Below, piece by piece: positions 7,602 to 18,344 of a DNA stretch of 64,000 nt. The position numbers were made by a program, and so were the translations under genes. Positions within the stretch are counted from its first letter, which is position 1; each line of letters begins with the position of its first letter. The stretch comes from Metridium senile (Eukaryota > Cnidaria > Anthozoa > Actiniaria > Metridiidae). The DNA lies in NCBI GenBank assembly GCA_949775045.1, contig OX459104.1, forward strand, positions 17,552,431-17,616,430, given 5' to 3'. The notes beneath the pieces are model-generated. The model worked only from the letters and a program-made list of their open reading frames with translations, did no database searches and was not told the origin of the DNA.

Positions 7602-10600
7602 CCGTGCGCAAAGGTGTGAGTACCATCCTCACAGATGATTCGTTTGTCATCCTCGTGAGATAGGGCGACCTTGTTCACAGTCTCGGTGTAAACGTCATGT
7701 TTGTGACTACGAATGACATTCATTTTCCTCATCAGTGTCACTTTCTCGAAAAGACAATCCTTGTAATCGTCGAAACTGATGCATCTCTTAACGACTGCTC
7801 TCTTTACGCCCTTGCATTTCTTTTCTTCCTCTCCTCCGTCCATCTTGTACGAGTAGAGCTTGGCTCTCAAACCTACAAATTCGGCTATCTGCTTGCCCCC
7901 AGCTTCGTCTTTGAACATTCCGATGACCTTTTTGTTCACACCTGTCTCAATACAAGACGGATGATCCTTTGGATAGTTGCTGGTATCGAACATAGATTCC
8001 ACATCAGGGCTGATGTCCTTGTAGAAATCTTCTGTCTCAATCTCATAGGCAAGAGAGTCGGTATCTGTGAATAATAGTTTAGCCTTCTCACCATATTTTT
8101 TCTTTATGTACTTATAGTGAAACTCATACATTAACGTCTTACTTAGATCCAGAATGGACATGCCCAAGTAAACAGGCTTATCAAAGATCAGCTTTGTCTT
8201 CTTCATGTGAATGGCAGCTAGATTCTCGCAAAAGATGGTGCGATGTTGATAGTTGGGCTTCGATATCAACTTTTTCGCATCTTTTTCGTTCGTGACCAAT
8301 CGAATGTCCACCCTGCTTCTGATGTTTTCCATGGTTTTCCCAAAGACGGAGTTGTTCATCAACTTGAAGAAATCCTTCTCAAAATCGTTGGATGCTTTCG
8401 CCCTTAGGTTGGTATTCAAGTCGATGTAGGGTTTCAACCATGCAGACTCTTCGAATGTGGTGCCCCTATGAATCTTGGTGACTTTCAATCCGAGTTTTAC
8501 ATAAAGTTTCAAGGTCTCGTGATGAACTACGTACTTTGACTTGTTGTTGAGGTTTGGGATTAACTTTTCAACCTTGTCGACCTTAACAGACTCTGGAGCT
8601 AGCGGGTAGTCGTTGTGTAAGTCATGTAGGTGTTGAGGATACTCCAGGTCGACCTCTAGTATGCATGGGTATTTTGTCCAGTCTGTAAGCTCTTGGTCAG
8701 TCATCCATCTAAAACCGTGAGTTGGTAGGAGTAAACTCATCGCCCATCCGTAGAGATTATTTGCATCGAGGTACGCGATATATTTTGATGGTTCATTTTC
8801 ATCGTACTCTTTCATATATCTGTTGTTAGCTTTACCGTACCGCGTGGAGATCATTGACACACCCCCTCGAATGCCTTTCTCAATCATGAGCAACATGTCG
8901 GGGTCGGTGAGAAGTTCTAGTTTGACTTTCGTCAACTTTAACGCCGCATCCCAAGCTAGTCCGGGTGCCGTGTAATACCATGCCGGGTCTAGCTTGTAGT
9001 TCTCTAGGCAAACATCTCGAAAGTTCTCGAAGACGTCGGCCAAAAGGAGGACATCTGACTCAAGGTAGAGGTCGTGGTAGTCCCTCATTGTTTTCATCTT
9101 GAAGGTTTCCCACACCTTTTGTGCGTGCTGGTGATCGTCCTCGCTTATGTCGGTGTCGGTGAGTCTAGAGTAGAATGCCTCCTTTGGCGGTAGTTGGCTT
9201 GCGTTGAGTCTGTCGAAGCCATCAAACCAGTCGTACGGAAATACTCCCTTTCTCAACAGGAGGGCCAACTCTTCCCCTTCATAGCGGCTTTTGAGGTTTA
9301 TGAAAGACTCTTTGGGTAGATTGCTTACAAGGCTGCCGAGACTGCTAGCCATGAATTTCAGACTGTCGATAAATCTGATGTCGCGTTTTACGGTACAGGC
9401 TTTTCCATCCTTGTTTGTGAATGCATCCACAACTATCTGCTTTGTAAAGGAGATGTATTTTTCCTCATTATTAGGTATACAGTTTATTTTACCTTTCGAT
9501 GTACCAAGGTTCTTGATGAAAAGATGTGAATCGTAACCGGATAGGTTGTGAAGGATGACCGGAAAGAATTTGGGTATTTTGTATTGAAGGTTGCATTCGT
9601 TGTGGGCTGCTCCTCTGTACTTTCCCGTAAGATGGCAGTGGTCCAATACCTTATCTTCTCCCAATTCACCCTCACAGATGTGACAGTGAGTGGTATTGTT
9701 ATAAGTGATTTTATCTTTCTTACTCATTTTTACCTTCTTAGGGAATTTGAACGTATTGTAAATTTTCTTAATATCTGACTCTAAATTTTCTATAAACATC
9801 TGTGGGATATCTTCGTCTGGGGATTCAGCTGTGTGTCGTACAAGCTTGGGTGGAAACATGTTGTCGTCAAAGCACTTGATAAGATAGCAGTAGCCTGATG
9901 CTTTGTGCTTCTGGTATTGCTTAGTAAAGCTTCTACTTTCATCTGGGGAACATGTGTCTATGTTCTCTGTAAAGCTCTCAAAGTCGGCATAGACAACAAA
10001 GGGGACTCGCATTTTTCTGGTATAATTTTTAAAGTAAGTATAAAGGGGATTTCCATCTTTGTCTACGGGCATCTCAATCTTGACCGCTTCGTTTTTGGCG
10101 CAGTATTCGAGATGTTTTTCTAATGAGGTCTTTGACTGGAATGAGTTAAGACACCTGTAGCAAAATACTCGCGCGTGTTGGTGATTATTGACCTGAGAGG
10201 ATAACAGTTTTGATATGTCCTTAATCCAGCAGTAATGGTTAGTTGCATCGTTCGATATTAGGAGTAAGTTGATCACATGAGGTTGCTCCGCCGCAACATG
10301 TTTCTTACTTATTTTAAGAGGGTATACATCACCTTCATATCCGTAGACGTTAATCGCATAGGGGTTTTGCTTTTCGAACTGATCAATCTGTTTTAGGGAA
10401 ACGGGGAACTCTATACCTGTCCAGTCGAACTTTTTAGAGTTCTCTCTCATTTGGTCAATTAGTCTTTGAGGATCTTTTTTCCTAGGAAACGCAGCGGAGG
10501 TAACTGCCCACTTGAAACACTCGTGATCGTTCTCGTTCTTAACGTTGATGATTGCATGTTTATCTATTAATGTTTTCGTAAGAGGAATATAGGAACTCCC

Positions 10601-11458
10601 GGAAAGCGGTTCAAATGGGTCAATGTTGATGTCAAAGTATTCGACTTGGTCAAACTGCCATCCGGAGCCTTGGTTTTGAAATTGCTCAATCGATTCAAGC
10701 ATACGATTTGTCATTGTATTGAACAAGTCGGAGAAATCGGTCGATTCGGTCACTATTTCAACTTTGGAATGGAAGTATCCTGAGTTTTCATCAATCTGAC
10801 CAGTAGCCGGATTCTCTTTTATAAACTTGCAAGTAAAGATAAACTTAACTTTAATAGACTTCTTCTGTTGGTTGATGAGATCCAGAACTTTCGGTTTGAC
10901 ATTAATGATGAACGTCTTGGGATCATGCCCCTTTTCTCCATCAATCCTGTATGTTTTCAGATATCCCTTCAGTGCCGTTTGTTGAAGTTTAGGTGCAATT
11001 CGCTCTGATCTTTTGAAAATGCGGTTTACTTGTTCCTTCATTTTGTCAACTCGTTCCTTCAATTTGTCAACTTGTTTGTTTCCCTCCTTTTTAACAGTAG
11101 AAGGAATATACGATAAAATCCAATCTGCGAACTTGTTTATCTCTTTCTTTACTGGCGTGGCAACTCTACCTGCCAGGCGCTTGAGTGATGAAACACGGGA
11201 CTTTCGTGTGGGTTGGGAGGTCTTGAGAATGGGAACGTCAATCTCGGGTATCGATTGATCCAATATATTCGAGGATGGGATAGGTCTTTGAACTGGTACA
11301 TTAGTCCTTGGTTTTGGGGTGGGTCTTTGAACTGGTAGTGTCGTATTACCCAACGCTTCGATGAGCTCGGCTTTACGCATTCGATAATATCTCGGAATGC
11401 CTCGCTCTTTGGCCATGGCTTGTAACTGCTTCACTGTTTGCTTATCCATTTTTATCAT
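7550..11458 (-). CDS. Protein-primed family B DNA polymerase with SAP-like N-terminus, 1302 aa
   Basis: Domains in order: SAP-like helix pair at residues 4-40 (KQTVKQLQAMAKERGIPRYY), a long N-terminal region, a Cys/His finger (CYRCLNSF...HLEYC), exonuclease motifs I (YADFESF, near 490), II (NLSGYDSH, near 640) and III (YHDLYLESDVLLLAD, near 795), a Cys/His endonuclease-VII-like insert between I and II (CHICEGEL to HNECN, near 594-622), polymerase motif A (YLDANNLYG, near 900), B (KLMNNSVFGKTMEN, near 1035) and C (FTDTDSLAY, near 1130). All catalytic residues are present. It replicates the linear element DNA from a protein primer. The gene is intronless and complete. An ATTTAAAGAT-like motif lies just upstream (11467-11477). 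Confidence 0.95.
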   Translation of the reverse strand: MIKMDKQTVKQLQAMAKERGIPRYYRMRKAELIEALGNTTLPVQRPTPKPRTNVPVQRPIPSSNILDQSIPEIDVPILKTSQPTRKSRVSSLKRLAGRVATPVKKEINKFADWILSYIPSTVKKEGNKQVDKLKERVDKMKEQVNRIFKRSERIAPKLQQTALKGYLKTYRIDGEKGHDPKTFIINVKPKVLDLINQQKKSIKVKFIFTCKFIKENPATGQIDENSGYFHSKVEIVTESTDFSDLFNTMTNRMLESIEQFQNQGSGWQFDQVEYFDINIDPFEPLSGSSYIPLTKTLIDKHAIINVKNENDHECFKWAVTSAAFPRKKDPQRLIDQMRENSKKFDWTGIEFPVSLKQIDQFEKQNPYAINVYGYEGDVYPLKISKKHVAAEQPHVINLLLISNDATNHYCWIKDISKLLSSQVNNHQHARVFCYRCLNSFQSKTSLEKHLEYCAKNEAVKIEMPVDKDGNPLYTYFKNYTRKMRVPFVVYADFESFTENIDTCSPDESRSFTKQYQKHKASGYCYLIKCFDDNMFPPKLVRHTAESPDEDIPQMFIENLESDIKKIYNTFKFPKKVKMSKKDKITYNNTTHCHICEGELGEDKVLDHCHLTGKYRGAAHNECNLQYKIPKFFPVILHNLSGYDSHLFIKNLGTSKGKINCIPNNEEKYISFTKQIVVDAFTNKDGKACTVKRDIRFIDSLKFMASSLGSLVSNLPKESFINLKSRYEGEELALLLRKGVFPYDWFDGFDRLNASQLPPKEAFYSRLTDTDISEDDHQHAQKVWETFKMKTMRDYHDLYLESDVLLLADVFENFRDVCLENYKLDPAWYYTAPGLAWDAALKLTKVKLELLTDPDMLLMIEKGIRGGVSMISTRYGKANNRYMKEYDENEPSKYIAYLDANNLYGWAMSLLLPTHGFRWMTDQELTDWTKYPCILEVDLEYPQHLHDLHNDYPLAPESVKVDKVEKLIPNLNNKSKYVVHHETLKLYVKLGLKVTKIHRGTTFEESAWLKPYIDLNTNLRAKASNDFEKDFFKLMNNSVFGKTMENIRSRVDIRLVTNEKDAKKLISKPNYQHRTIFCENLAAIHMKKTKLIFDKPVYLGMSILDLSKTLMYEFHYKYIKKKYGEKAKLLFTDTDSLAYEIETEDFYKDISPDVESMFDTSNYPKDHPSCIETGVNKKVIGMFKDEAGGKQIAEFVGLRAKLYSYKMDGGEEEKKCKGVKRAVVKRCISFDDYKDCLFEKVTLMRKMNVIRSHKHDVYTETVNKVALSHEDDKRIICEDGTHTFAHGHFRTSSGGNSVSSDTT

Positions 11459-11466
11459 GACGAATA

Positions 11467-11477
11467 TATCTTTAAAC
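11467..11477 (-). promoter_or_regulatory. Promoter motif before polymerase gene
   Basis: Minus-strand GTTTAAAGATA, one or two bases from the motif before the other genes, 8 bases upstream of the ATG at 11458. Confidence 0.45.
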
Positions 11478-11509
11478 CTTAATTTATGTTCGTTATCATA
11501 GAGAAATGC

Positions 11510-11690
11510 CTATGATAATGACATGGGGGTGGGGTGGGGTGGGTCAAGACAATTTTCTAACGATTGACACGTGGGTTAATGATTGATGGGTGTCATTATA
11601 ATGTTAGTAATTTTTCGTGACCCACCCCACCCCTATGGCATTATAATGTCAGTAATTTTTTATCTCGTGATTTTGACTCGTTGCGCCAGG
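11510..11690. repeat. G-rich inverted repeat and duplicated ATTATAATGT segment near element 1 right end
   Basis: The run TGGGGTGGGGTGGG (11528-11544 area) is mirrored by CCCACCCCACCCC about 90 bases later, and CATTATAATGT-TAGTAATTTTT occurs twice (about 11590 and 11640). This may include the inner edge of the terminal repeat of Polinton 1, which cannot be checked because the other end is outside the window. Confidence 0.4.
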
Positions 11691-12082
11691 ATCGGCTTAT
11701 CACTACTACTCCATGTAACTCAATGTCCAGCAAAGATCCGATGTCATTTTGTTATGATCAGTTTGAAAATTTTTCTGCGTTGCTAGTTCTTACTTGTGAC
11801 GAAGATGGTGTGTCGACATATCTTGTTCAGTTGCAGAAAATTACTTCAACTCCTCTTCATCTGCTTCATGTGACGGATTATTCTTTTGTCTTTCCACTGG
11901 TTATGATTTTTGACCATCATGATGTTGTTTTAAGCACGTTTTTTATCAAAATATGATCGATAAAGTTGGCAACGATGCGAACACAATCAAAGCGGCTAAT
12001 AGCAAACAATTACTTGTCAATTTCATACGGCGTCAAGCGCTATTAAAATGTACAATTGTTAAAATATATTATGACAGCATCG
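11691..12082. other. Noncoding stretch between Polinton 1 and simple repeat
   Basis: AT-rich DNA with short open frames only and no recognisable protein similarity. It could still be part of Polinton 1 or host DNA. Confidence 0.4.
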
Positions 12083-12189
<107 letters not shown>

Positions 12190-13559
12190 TACAACAGTTT
12201 CTAAACTTCATCTAGGTTAGAATTACAAGTGAATCCTAATGTTTATAGCATTTTTCCTGCTGTTTTTTTTTTTTAATAACAATATGTGATTCGAGAGCAG
12301 AGAATTGACGGACGGATATGATTTGAATAAAATCACTTCTTGGTTCCTGTTTTATTAATAGTACGTATCATTTCTTTTAAAATGGCAGTATAAACTTCTT
12401 GTTAGTCTTCAAAATCGTTTTCTTTCTTGGAAGTTAACACGAAGCCGCTTTAAATTCGAAATAAGTTTAATATATGCAAATTACATTAATCATGCCGATA
12501 CATGAAATTTACAACTTTTCTACAACTTCGAGAGTGTAATACAACACGAAAAGTACATTTCCCCAAACCAATTTTACTTGTTTCGTAAAGGCCATTGTTT
12601 CAACTTACCCTTGAGGTTTTTTTTTGGTAAAACTTTTGCGTAGCACATGGAAAAAACTTTGATTATATTCACTCTACTTTTAGAGAGGTTAAAAGTGTCC
12701 CCTAAAAATAAATTTATTTAAAATAGAAGGATTTTATCAAAGTTCATAAAAGCCTTCAAAATGTTACTTTAAATACTATTTAATAATTCTGTGGTCTTTA
12801 AACAACGATACATTATTTAGTTTGCTTGCGACAAGCTTTTAAATCTGGTATAAATTATCGGTCGAAAATTAGCGAATTTAGCCGAAGACCTATTTTTTCG
12901 AATATCTCGAAAACTAAGCGGTATTTTACAAAACTAAATACATAGCAGTTCTTCTTACATCAGGGCCTACCTATGGTTAAAATATGAGCGAAATCTAATT
13001 TTCAAGTCTTGCCGCGTTATGTTTGATTTTTGCTGACTATCACTCTTAAGTGTACGTTGTATCTTTTCATTGCCAATTTTTACTGAATCGTTGATAATTT
13101 TAGACATCTGCCTGGACGTGTTAAAAATAGAGCATGGTTTTGTCTTCATGTGATTTCCAGGTTTTGGGCTTCCTGTGTTAAGGTTCCTGATCCGAGGCTG
13201 GTGGTTTACTAAGTACTATCTCCTTCTCCAAGGAGATAAAAAAATACTCTATCACTCCAACTCAATCAACTTAAGATGTAATTTACATAATCCGATCATT
13301 AACATATCTTATATTTGTATACTTTTCTGATAGTTATCTGCTTCCTTCCCTTCACCCAAACATAAAGTTGAACCACATTACTTAAGACTAACTCGATAAC
13401 TTCAGAGTTAATTTAGTCTTTAGTCACTACCTCACTAAAACTATTTTTATACTTCAGCCTATTTAACTTAAATTTATGCTACGAACTATGTAAATATCAT
13501 GTAAAATGTGTAAAATAAAATTGATTTGATTTGATTTGCTAGATAGCTGTATGCTAATT
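12190..13559. other. AT-rich intergenic DNA
   Basis: No coding pattern seen. The segment at about 13160-13190 (GGGCTTCCTGTGTTAAGGTT) recurs at about 26667, showing dispersed-repeat content. Confidence 0.4.
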
Positions 13560-13579
13560 CTATTGTTTTAGTCAATAAT

Positions 13580-13830
13580 TTTGTGTCGTCGACAACTGAT
13601 ATTTCATCGATTAAACTTATTCCACAAAAGCAATTTGCTTGTATTAAAATTACTCCCCTCTCCTCCTCTCTCCTCCCCTCCCCTCCCCTCCTACTATACT
13701 CTCCTTCATCGATATCAACATTGTGTTTTATGTTTACACAGACATGTCACGAAACCATTGTTGTTTAGACCAATCAAAATATCAATGCTTACTTTCGCTA
13801 TGCAAATTAGCATTATCCCTCAGACAATTT
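13580..13830 (+). repeat. Dispersed repeat, copy 1 (second copy near 26850-27075)
   Basis: The segment with TTGATATTT..ATTAAACTTATT, a CTCC-rich run, CAACATTGTGTTTTATGTTT and GACATGTCACGAAACCATTG occurs again at about 26850-27075 in the same orientation with high identity. The end (TTAGCATTATCCCTC) also matches the first-exon-like units at 32640 and 33800. Confidence 0.7.
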
Positions 13831-14655
13831 GCACAAGGTCAAAGACTGCAAAGGTATGTACAGACAAATTTACTGTAGCTTTCAAAAAAACTATACTTAA
13901 ACCGATTATTAAGTCCATTTTGATTTTTGAAGTTTGAAGCTGTTGCAAGTTAGATTTTAGGGCGAAAATAGACTTTTTTTTAAAGCACAAGGTTTACACA
14001 ACTTTGGAAGAAGATTGATTTTTCAAAAACAGCTGTCGAGAATCTCTGTCTGGGATTAAACTGTGTTAATTAACTACTGAATACGCTGAAACATATTTGA
14101 CGAGGATTGAAAACTTTTAGGTATGTTTATTGCATTGAGGACAGTATATTAATTCTATTCTAAAAGTTCATGGCTAATCGATGAAAAGTTACCAAAAGAA
14201 ATGATGACTATGACCAGTGTTGTAATTAGTCTTTATACAACTGTAGTGTTGTATTTCCTTGTTTGCTTAAATCTTAAAAAGTTTGGTAAAATATGTAACC
14301 TAGTTGTTTTGTGAGTCGTTTAAAACATTTGTGGCCTTGTTGTGTTGGATATTAAATATAGTGTATGCCGTTCAAAAGAATATATATATACTTTTCATGC
14401 TTCGCTTAGTCTGAGACGCTTACGAAAACCACGACTCAAAAACCATTCTTTTAATGGCTGAATTTTGAAGATTTATGTTTATCAAATTGCCATGCCACAC
14501 AAAAAATGTTTAAAAAATATGTTAATAGGAATAGCAAGAATGACCATAAATGAATGTTGTTTAAATTCTTCAAATACTGTTTTTCGGTACTTAATTTGAT
14601 GAAGAAACCGAAATGATTTTTATTGATTGATTAATTCACTTCTACATAGATACAT
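13831..14655. other. Noncoding DNA, partly like the 33-35 kb units
   Basis: The part at about 14475-14600 (GTTTATCAAA..TGCCA.., then AGAATGACCATAAA and TTTGATGAAG) resembles sequences at about 33520-33650 and 34720-34850. A splice-donor-like TTTTAG|GTATGT is at about 14117. This may be the 5' region of the HEPN gene that follows. Confidence 0.4.
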
Positions 14656-14659
14656 CTAT

Positions 14660-14900
14660 CAATTCATTCATTCATTCATTCATTCATTCATTCATTCATT
14701 CATTCATTCATTCATCCATTCATCCATTCATTCATTCATTCATTCATTCATTCATTCATTCATTCATCCATCCATTCATCCATTCATCCATTCATCCATT
14801 CATCCATTCATTCATTTGTTTGTTCGTTCGTTCGTTCGTTCGTTCGTTCATTCATTCATTCATTCATTCATTCATTCATTCATCCACTCAGTTATTCATT
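14660..14900. repeat. (ATTC)n-type tetranucleotide array
   Basis: Degenerate CATT/CATC/GTTC tetranucleotide units over about 240 bases; the open frame here is only a repeat effect. Confidence 0.9.
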
Positions 14901-15026
14901 TACTTATTCGTTCGGTTAATATTCATTTATGTACGCATTCCAGCATGCATTTCTTGATTGATTGATTTATTCATTGAGCATTAATAGTTATTTATATTAA
15001 TTGAGTTATCAAATCGGATCCAACAG

Positions 15027-15729
15027 CTGTTGGCCGCTACAATGGCAACTAGTATACCACCACTACCGCCACCACCAGCAACAACAACAACAGCAACATC
15101 ATTATCATCACCAACATCAACACCATCATCATCATCCAACAAAGAGAAAGCCAACCACACCAGACTCTGCAGACTTCTAGTGGACATTGGGCGTCAAGTG
15201 TTACAAGGTGTATTCGACAGAATCTATCCACCTTCAAAACTCAATGCTACTCTTTGGTCAACTTCTAATCAAAAGATTCTAAAAAAACTCAAAACAAAGA
15301 AAATTATGTTTGGAAAGCAATGGGATACGTTATTCCCAATGTCAGGTGCAGTCACATCCGCTGATTTTGACATTACATTACTTTTCCTCTTATTGAGGAA
15401 CATTTGTAGACTGAAAGCTCCTGGAACTGGATGGGATAATCCGCCTTTAGTATCTGATCTTAGTAATGGGTCAGATTTAGTACGAATTAAGATATGTCGT
15501 AATGAGCTCTACGCACATATTGTTAACGCTGCTATTCCTGATAACGAGTTCCAAACACTGTGGGATGACATCGAAGCAGCGTTGTTGAGACTTGGTGGAC
15601 CTAGTTTTCAAGTTCAGATTCAGCGTGTTAAGTATGGAGCCTTAGATGAAGAGAGTGAACTAAGCTTCAATGTTCTCACTCAGTGTTGGGAGGAAGGAGA
15701 GAAGATGACTGTACTTGCTGTACGTGAAG
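15027..15729 (+). CDS. Gene A exon with DZIP3-like HEPN domain
   Basis: A Pro/Thr/Ser-rich low-complexity leader is followed by a domain of about 150 residues starting NHTRLCRLLVDIGRQVLQ and ending WDDIEAALLRLGG, which I recognise as the DZIP3/hRUL138-type HEPN fold. It keeps the HEPN signature as RNELYAH (cgt at 15498 to cat at 15516), the R-x(4-6)-H motif of metal-independent RNases. An AACAG acceptor precedes 15027 and a GTAAGT donor follows 15729 (phase 1). The first ATG is at 15042; whether translation begins there or in an upstream exon is open, since the sister exons at 37161 and 53908 lead in with phase 1. Such proteins are expanded in invertebrates and linked to innate immunity. Confidence 0.82.
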
Positions 15730-15752
15730 GTAAGTCTGTTTTTTAAAGTGTA

Positions 15753-16066
15753 TAGGCCTAGTCTGGGAACTAAACTCGCCTTAACTCGCAGCGAGTTTGG
15801 GCGAGTTAAGGCGAGTTAAGGCGAGTTAAGGGAAAATCAAAATTTCAATGCTGCGAGTTAAGGCGAGTTAAGGCGAGTTAAGGAAAAATCCAATAATTTG
15901 GAATGACACTAAAAGAACATGACTTATATGTGTATATTTGAGCTTTGTGAGATGTGGTTAAGTCAATTCCCTGTGCATTATGACATTGAGTAATTTACTG
16001 CGAGCTTTTGCGAGTTAATGCGAGTTTGTGCGAGTTAAGGCGAGTTAAGATCCCAGACTAGGCCTA
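15753..16066. mobile_element. MITE with GCGAGTTAAGG subrepeats in intron 1 of gene A
   Basis: Perfect 16-bp terminal inverted repeats (TAGGCCTAGTCTGGGA) flank about 280 bases containing at least nine copies of GCGAGTTAAGG-like units. GTGTA is duplicated at both sides (15748-15752 and 16067-16071), the likely target duplication. No ORF. Confidence 0.8.
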
Positions 16067-16281
16067 GTGTATTGCTGTGTAAATATATTGGACTATTGAT
16101 ATATCTTTGTTGTATTTTGTCGGGCTGTTTGTGTGTTTGTTTGTTCGCTCATTAGTTCTAGTTGTTTCTTTGCTTGTTTGCATGTGTGTGTTTGTTTGTC
16201 CTTAGTTCTTTTCTTTGTTTGTAGTTTTTATGTTCGTTTGTTCGAAAGTTTTTTTATATAATTTATGTTGTTATTATGAAG

Positions 16282-16335
16282 GATCGGCAGAAACTCTTGT
16301 TGCAATACGTGAATTACATGAGAAGATTGACAAGG
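16282..16335 (+). CDS. Gene A exon 2, 18-codon helical linker
   Basis: An ATGAAG acceptor and a GGTAAG donor enclose 54 bases that keep phase 1 on both sides and read SAETLVAIRELHEKIDK, a helix like the one at the end of the preceding exon. A matching exon with the same borders lies at 62344-62409. Confidence 0.7.
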
Positions 16336-16644
16336 GTAAGTTTACATGTGTGTAAGTCAGAACAAAAAATACTTTTAGATCGCAAAGCGCAAGGGTCTCA
16401 CCATTTTTAATGTATACATATTCTTCTGTAAATTTAATTTGTTATATCACATCACATAAAATCAAGTCAATCCGTTGTATATTGGGCGGTATTCAACTGC
16501 ATCTTCCCATGAGACATTGCAGGTTATCTTTATTTTATATGATGTAGGATAAAATAGTTATACAATGTTTTCTCGTGACACACCGTGAATATCCCACTCG
16601 TCACTTGTATTTCTTTGCATACACACTCCCCTTAAGCTTATTTA

Positions 16645-17106
16645 TTTATTTAATTACTTACTTACCTACTTACCTACCTACCTACCTACCTACCTACCTA
16701 CCTACCTACCTACCTACCTACCTACCTACCTACCTACCTACCTACCTACCTACCTACCTACCTACCTACCTACCTACCTACCTACCTACCTACCTACCTA
16801 CCTACCTACCTACCTACCTACCTACCTATCTACCTACCTACTTACCTACTTACTTACCTACCTACTTACTTACCTACCTACCTACCTACCTACTCACTTA
16901 CCTACTTACTTACCTACTTACTTACTTACCTACTTACTACTTACTTACTTACCTACCTACCTACCTACCTACCTACCTACCTACCTACCTACTTACTTAA
17001 ATACTTACTTACCTACTTACTTACTTACCTACTTACTTACTTACTTACTAACTAACTTACTTACCTACTTACTTACTTACCTTCTTACTTACTTACTTAC
17101 TAACTA

Positions 17107-17148
<42 letters not shown>

Positions 17149-17473
17149 CTACCTACCTACCTACCTACTTACCTACTTACTTACCTACTTACTTACTTAC
17201 CTACCTACCTACCTACCTACTCACTTACCTACTTACTTACTTACCTACTTACTACTTACTTACTTACTGACTTACTTACTTACTGACTTACTGACTTACT
17301 GACTTACTTACTGACTGACTTACTTACTTACTGACTTACTTACTTACTGACTTACTGACTTACTGACTTACTGACTTACTTACTTACTTACTGACTTACT
17401 GACTTACTTACTTACTTACTGACTGACTTAATAAATTACTTACTGACTTACTTACTTACTTACTTACTTACTT
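16645..17473. repeat. (CTAC)n/(TTAC)n array in intron 2 of gene A
   Basis: About 830 bases of CTAC, TTAC and later TGAC tetranucleotides, in blocks. The open frame of Leu-Pro-Thr-Tyr repeats is a repeat artefact. Confidence 0.95.
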
Positions 17474-17644
17474 TTTTTATTACTTTTTTTATTTATGTAT
17501 TCCGTATCACAATCTACGATCTACGATCTATGATCTATTGAACATGACGTGCCATTAATGTTCTATCACCTTCGATAACCTTTTTCAAAATATAAATATA
17601 TTTCCGATTAAAAATTCTGAAATTGCAGTCAGGATTCATTATTT

Positions 17645-17752
17645 TTTACGACGTTTCGGTCCATCATCACGAACCTTTATCAGTGCCTAAACCACAACCG
17701 CCATCACTGATAACGTTCGAATTCCGTGATGATGGACCGAAACGTCTGCCAC
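17645..17752. repeat. Inverted repeat with ACGTTTCGGTCCATCATCACG arms
   Basis: ACGTTTCGGTCCATCATCACG near 17653 is mirrored at about 17731-17751, separated by about 60 bases. Short hairpin-type mobile element remnant. Confidence 0.6.
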
Positions 17753-17848
17753 GTCAAGTCAAAGACAAAACGTAAAAAATGTATAATATTTCCGATTAGT
17801 ACAACAGAAAGTATAGTTTAAACTTTTTGTTCGTTCTATCCTTTATAG

Positions 17849-18098
17849 GAATTATTTCTATCAATGGTAGAGTAAGATTATTGACTGCTGGAGGACTGGC
17901 GGTTACATGGGCTGCAGGTAGTGGCTATTTATTACATCGCCATAGGGATGACCCTGAAACTGTCATAAAACTTGTCCAACAAGCCATAGTTCCTTCTCTT
18001 TTTGCCACTGGGGCAGTTGTGCATAAATTATTGTCAGGATCGTTTAAGATACTTGTAAAGATTCGAACATTGGATGCTTTAGACGCGATATGGAAAAG
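17849..18098 (+). CDS. Gene A exon 3: hydrophobic segments and start of TRADD-N-like domain
   Basis: 250 bases between TTTATAG and GGTAAAT. The reading frame continues from exon 2 (phase 1) and leaves phase 2. It encodes two hydrophobic stretches (LLTAGGLAVTWAAGSGYLL and IVPSLFATGAVV) and then a strand-helix unit, KILVKIRTLDALDAIW. In metazoan immune proteins a membrane-type segment often precedes a TRADD-N domain; I assign that relation from memory of such proteins. The exon has an exact-length paralogue at 52034-52283. Confidence 0.72.
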
Positions 18099-18107
18099 GT
18101 AAATATA

Positions 18108-18342
18108 TAGAGCGGATTTCATATGACTGTGCAACGTACGGTACCGTGCCGTGACCGTGCCGTAATTTGTATAGAAGATTCGAAGTTTCTGCCGTGACCG
18201 TGTCGTGCCGAAAAAACATTCGAAAAAACTGCCGTAACCAATTGTAGCGTTTTGTTAGACACACGAAAAACTCTCTAAATTTAGTTTTTACCATGCCGTG
18301 CCGTGTCCGTGCTGTTTGCACAGTTATACGAAATCCGCTCTA
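18108..18342. mobile_element. MITE with TAGAGCGGATTTC ends
   Basis: Ends TAGAGCGGATTTCATATGACTG and, inverted, the same with two changes. The core repeats GCCGTGACCGTGCCGT-type units. Inserted 10 bases behind the exon 3 donor. Confidence 0.75.
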
Positions 18343-18344
18343 AC

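Larger units (their letters stand above)
1..11640. mobile_element. Polinton/Maverick element 1 (left end outside window)
   Basis: A block of tightly packed ORFs contains the Polinton hallmark set: protein-primed DNA polymerase B, retroviral-type integrase, A32/FtsK-like packaging ATPase, major capsid protein and penton-like minor capsid protein. Most genes are on the minus strand with gaps of a few to about 50 bases, unlike the host DNA to the right. The polymerase start at 11458 marks the coding limit; the right terminus is somewhere after it and the value 11640 is a guess from the end of the G/C-rich inverted repeat. No adenain-like protease gene is visible, so it may lie beyond the left edge or be absent. 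All ORFs with visible ends are uninterrupted. Confidence 0.88.

Noticed and set aside
14627..14965. 112-codon His/Ser/Ile/Phe repeat frame
   Set aside because: Tetranucleotide repeat artefact.
16575..17000. 141-codon frame rich in Leu-Pro-Thr-Tyr
   Set aside because: Produced entirely by the CTAC/TTAC tetranucleotide array.
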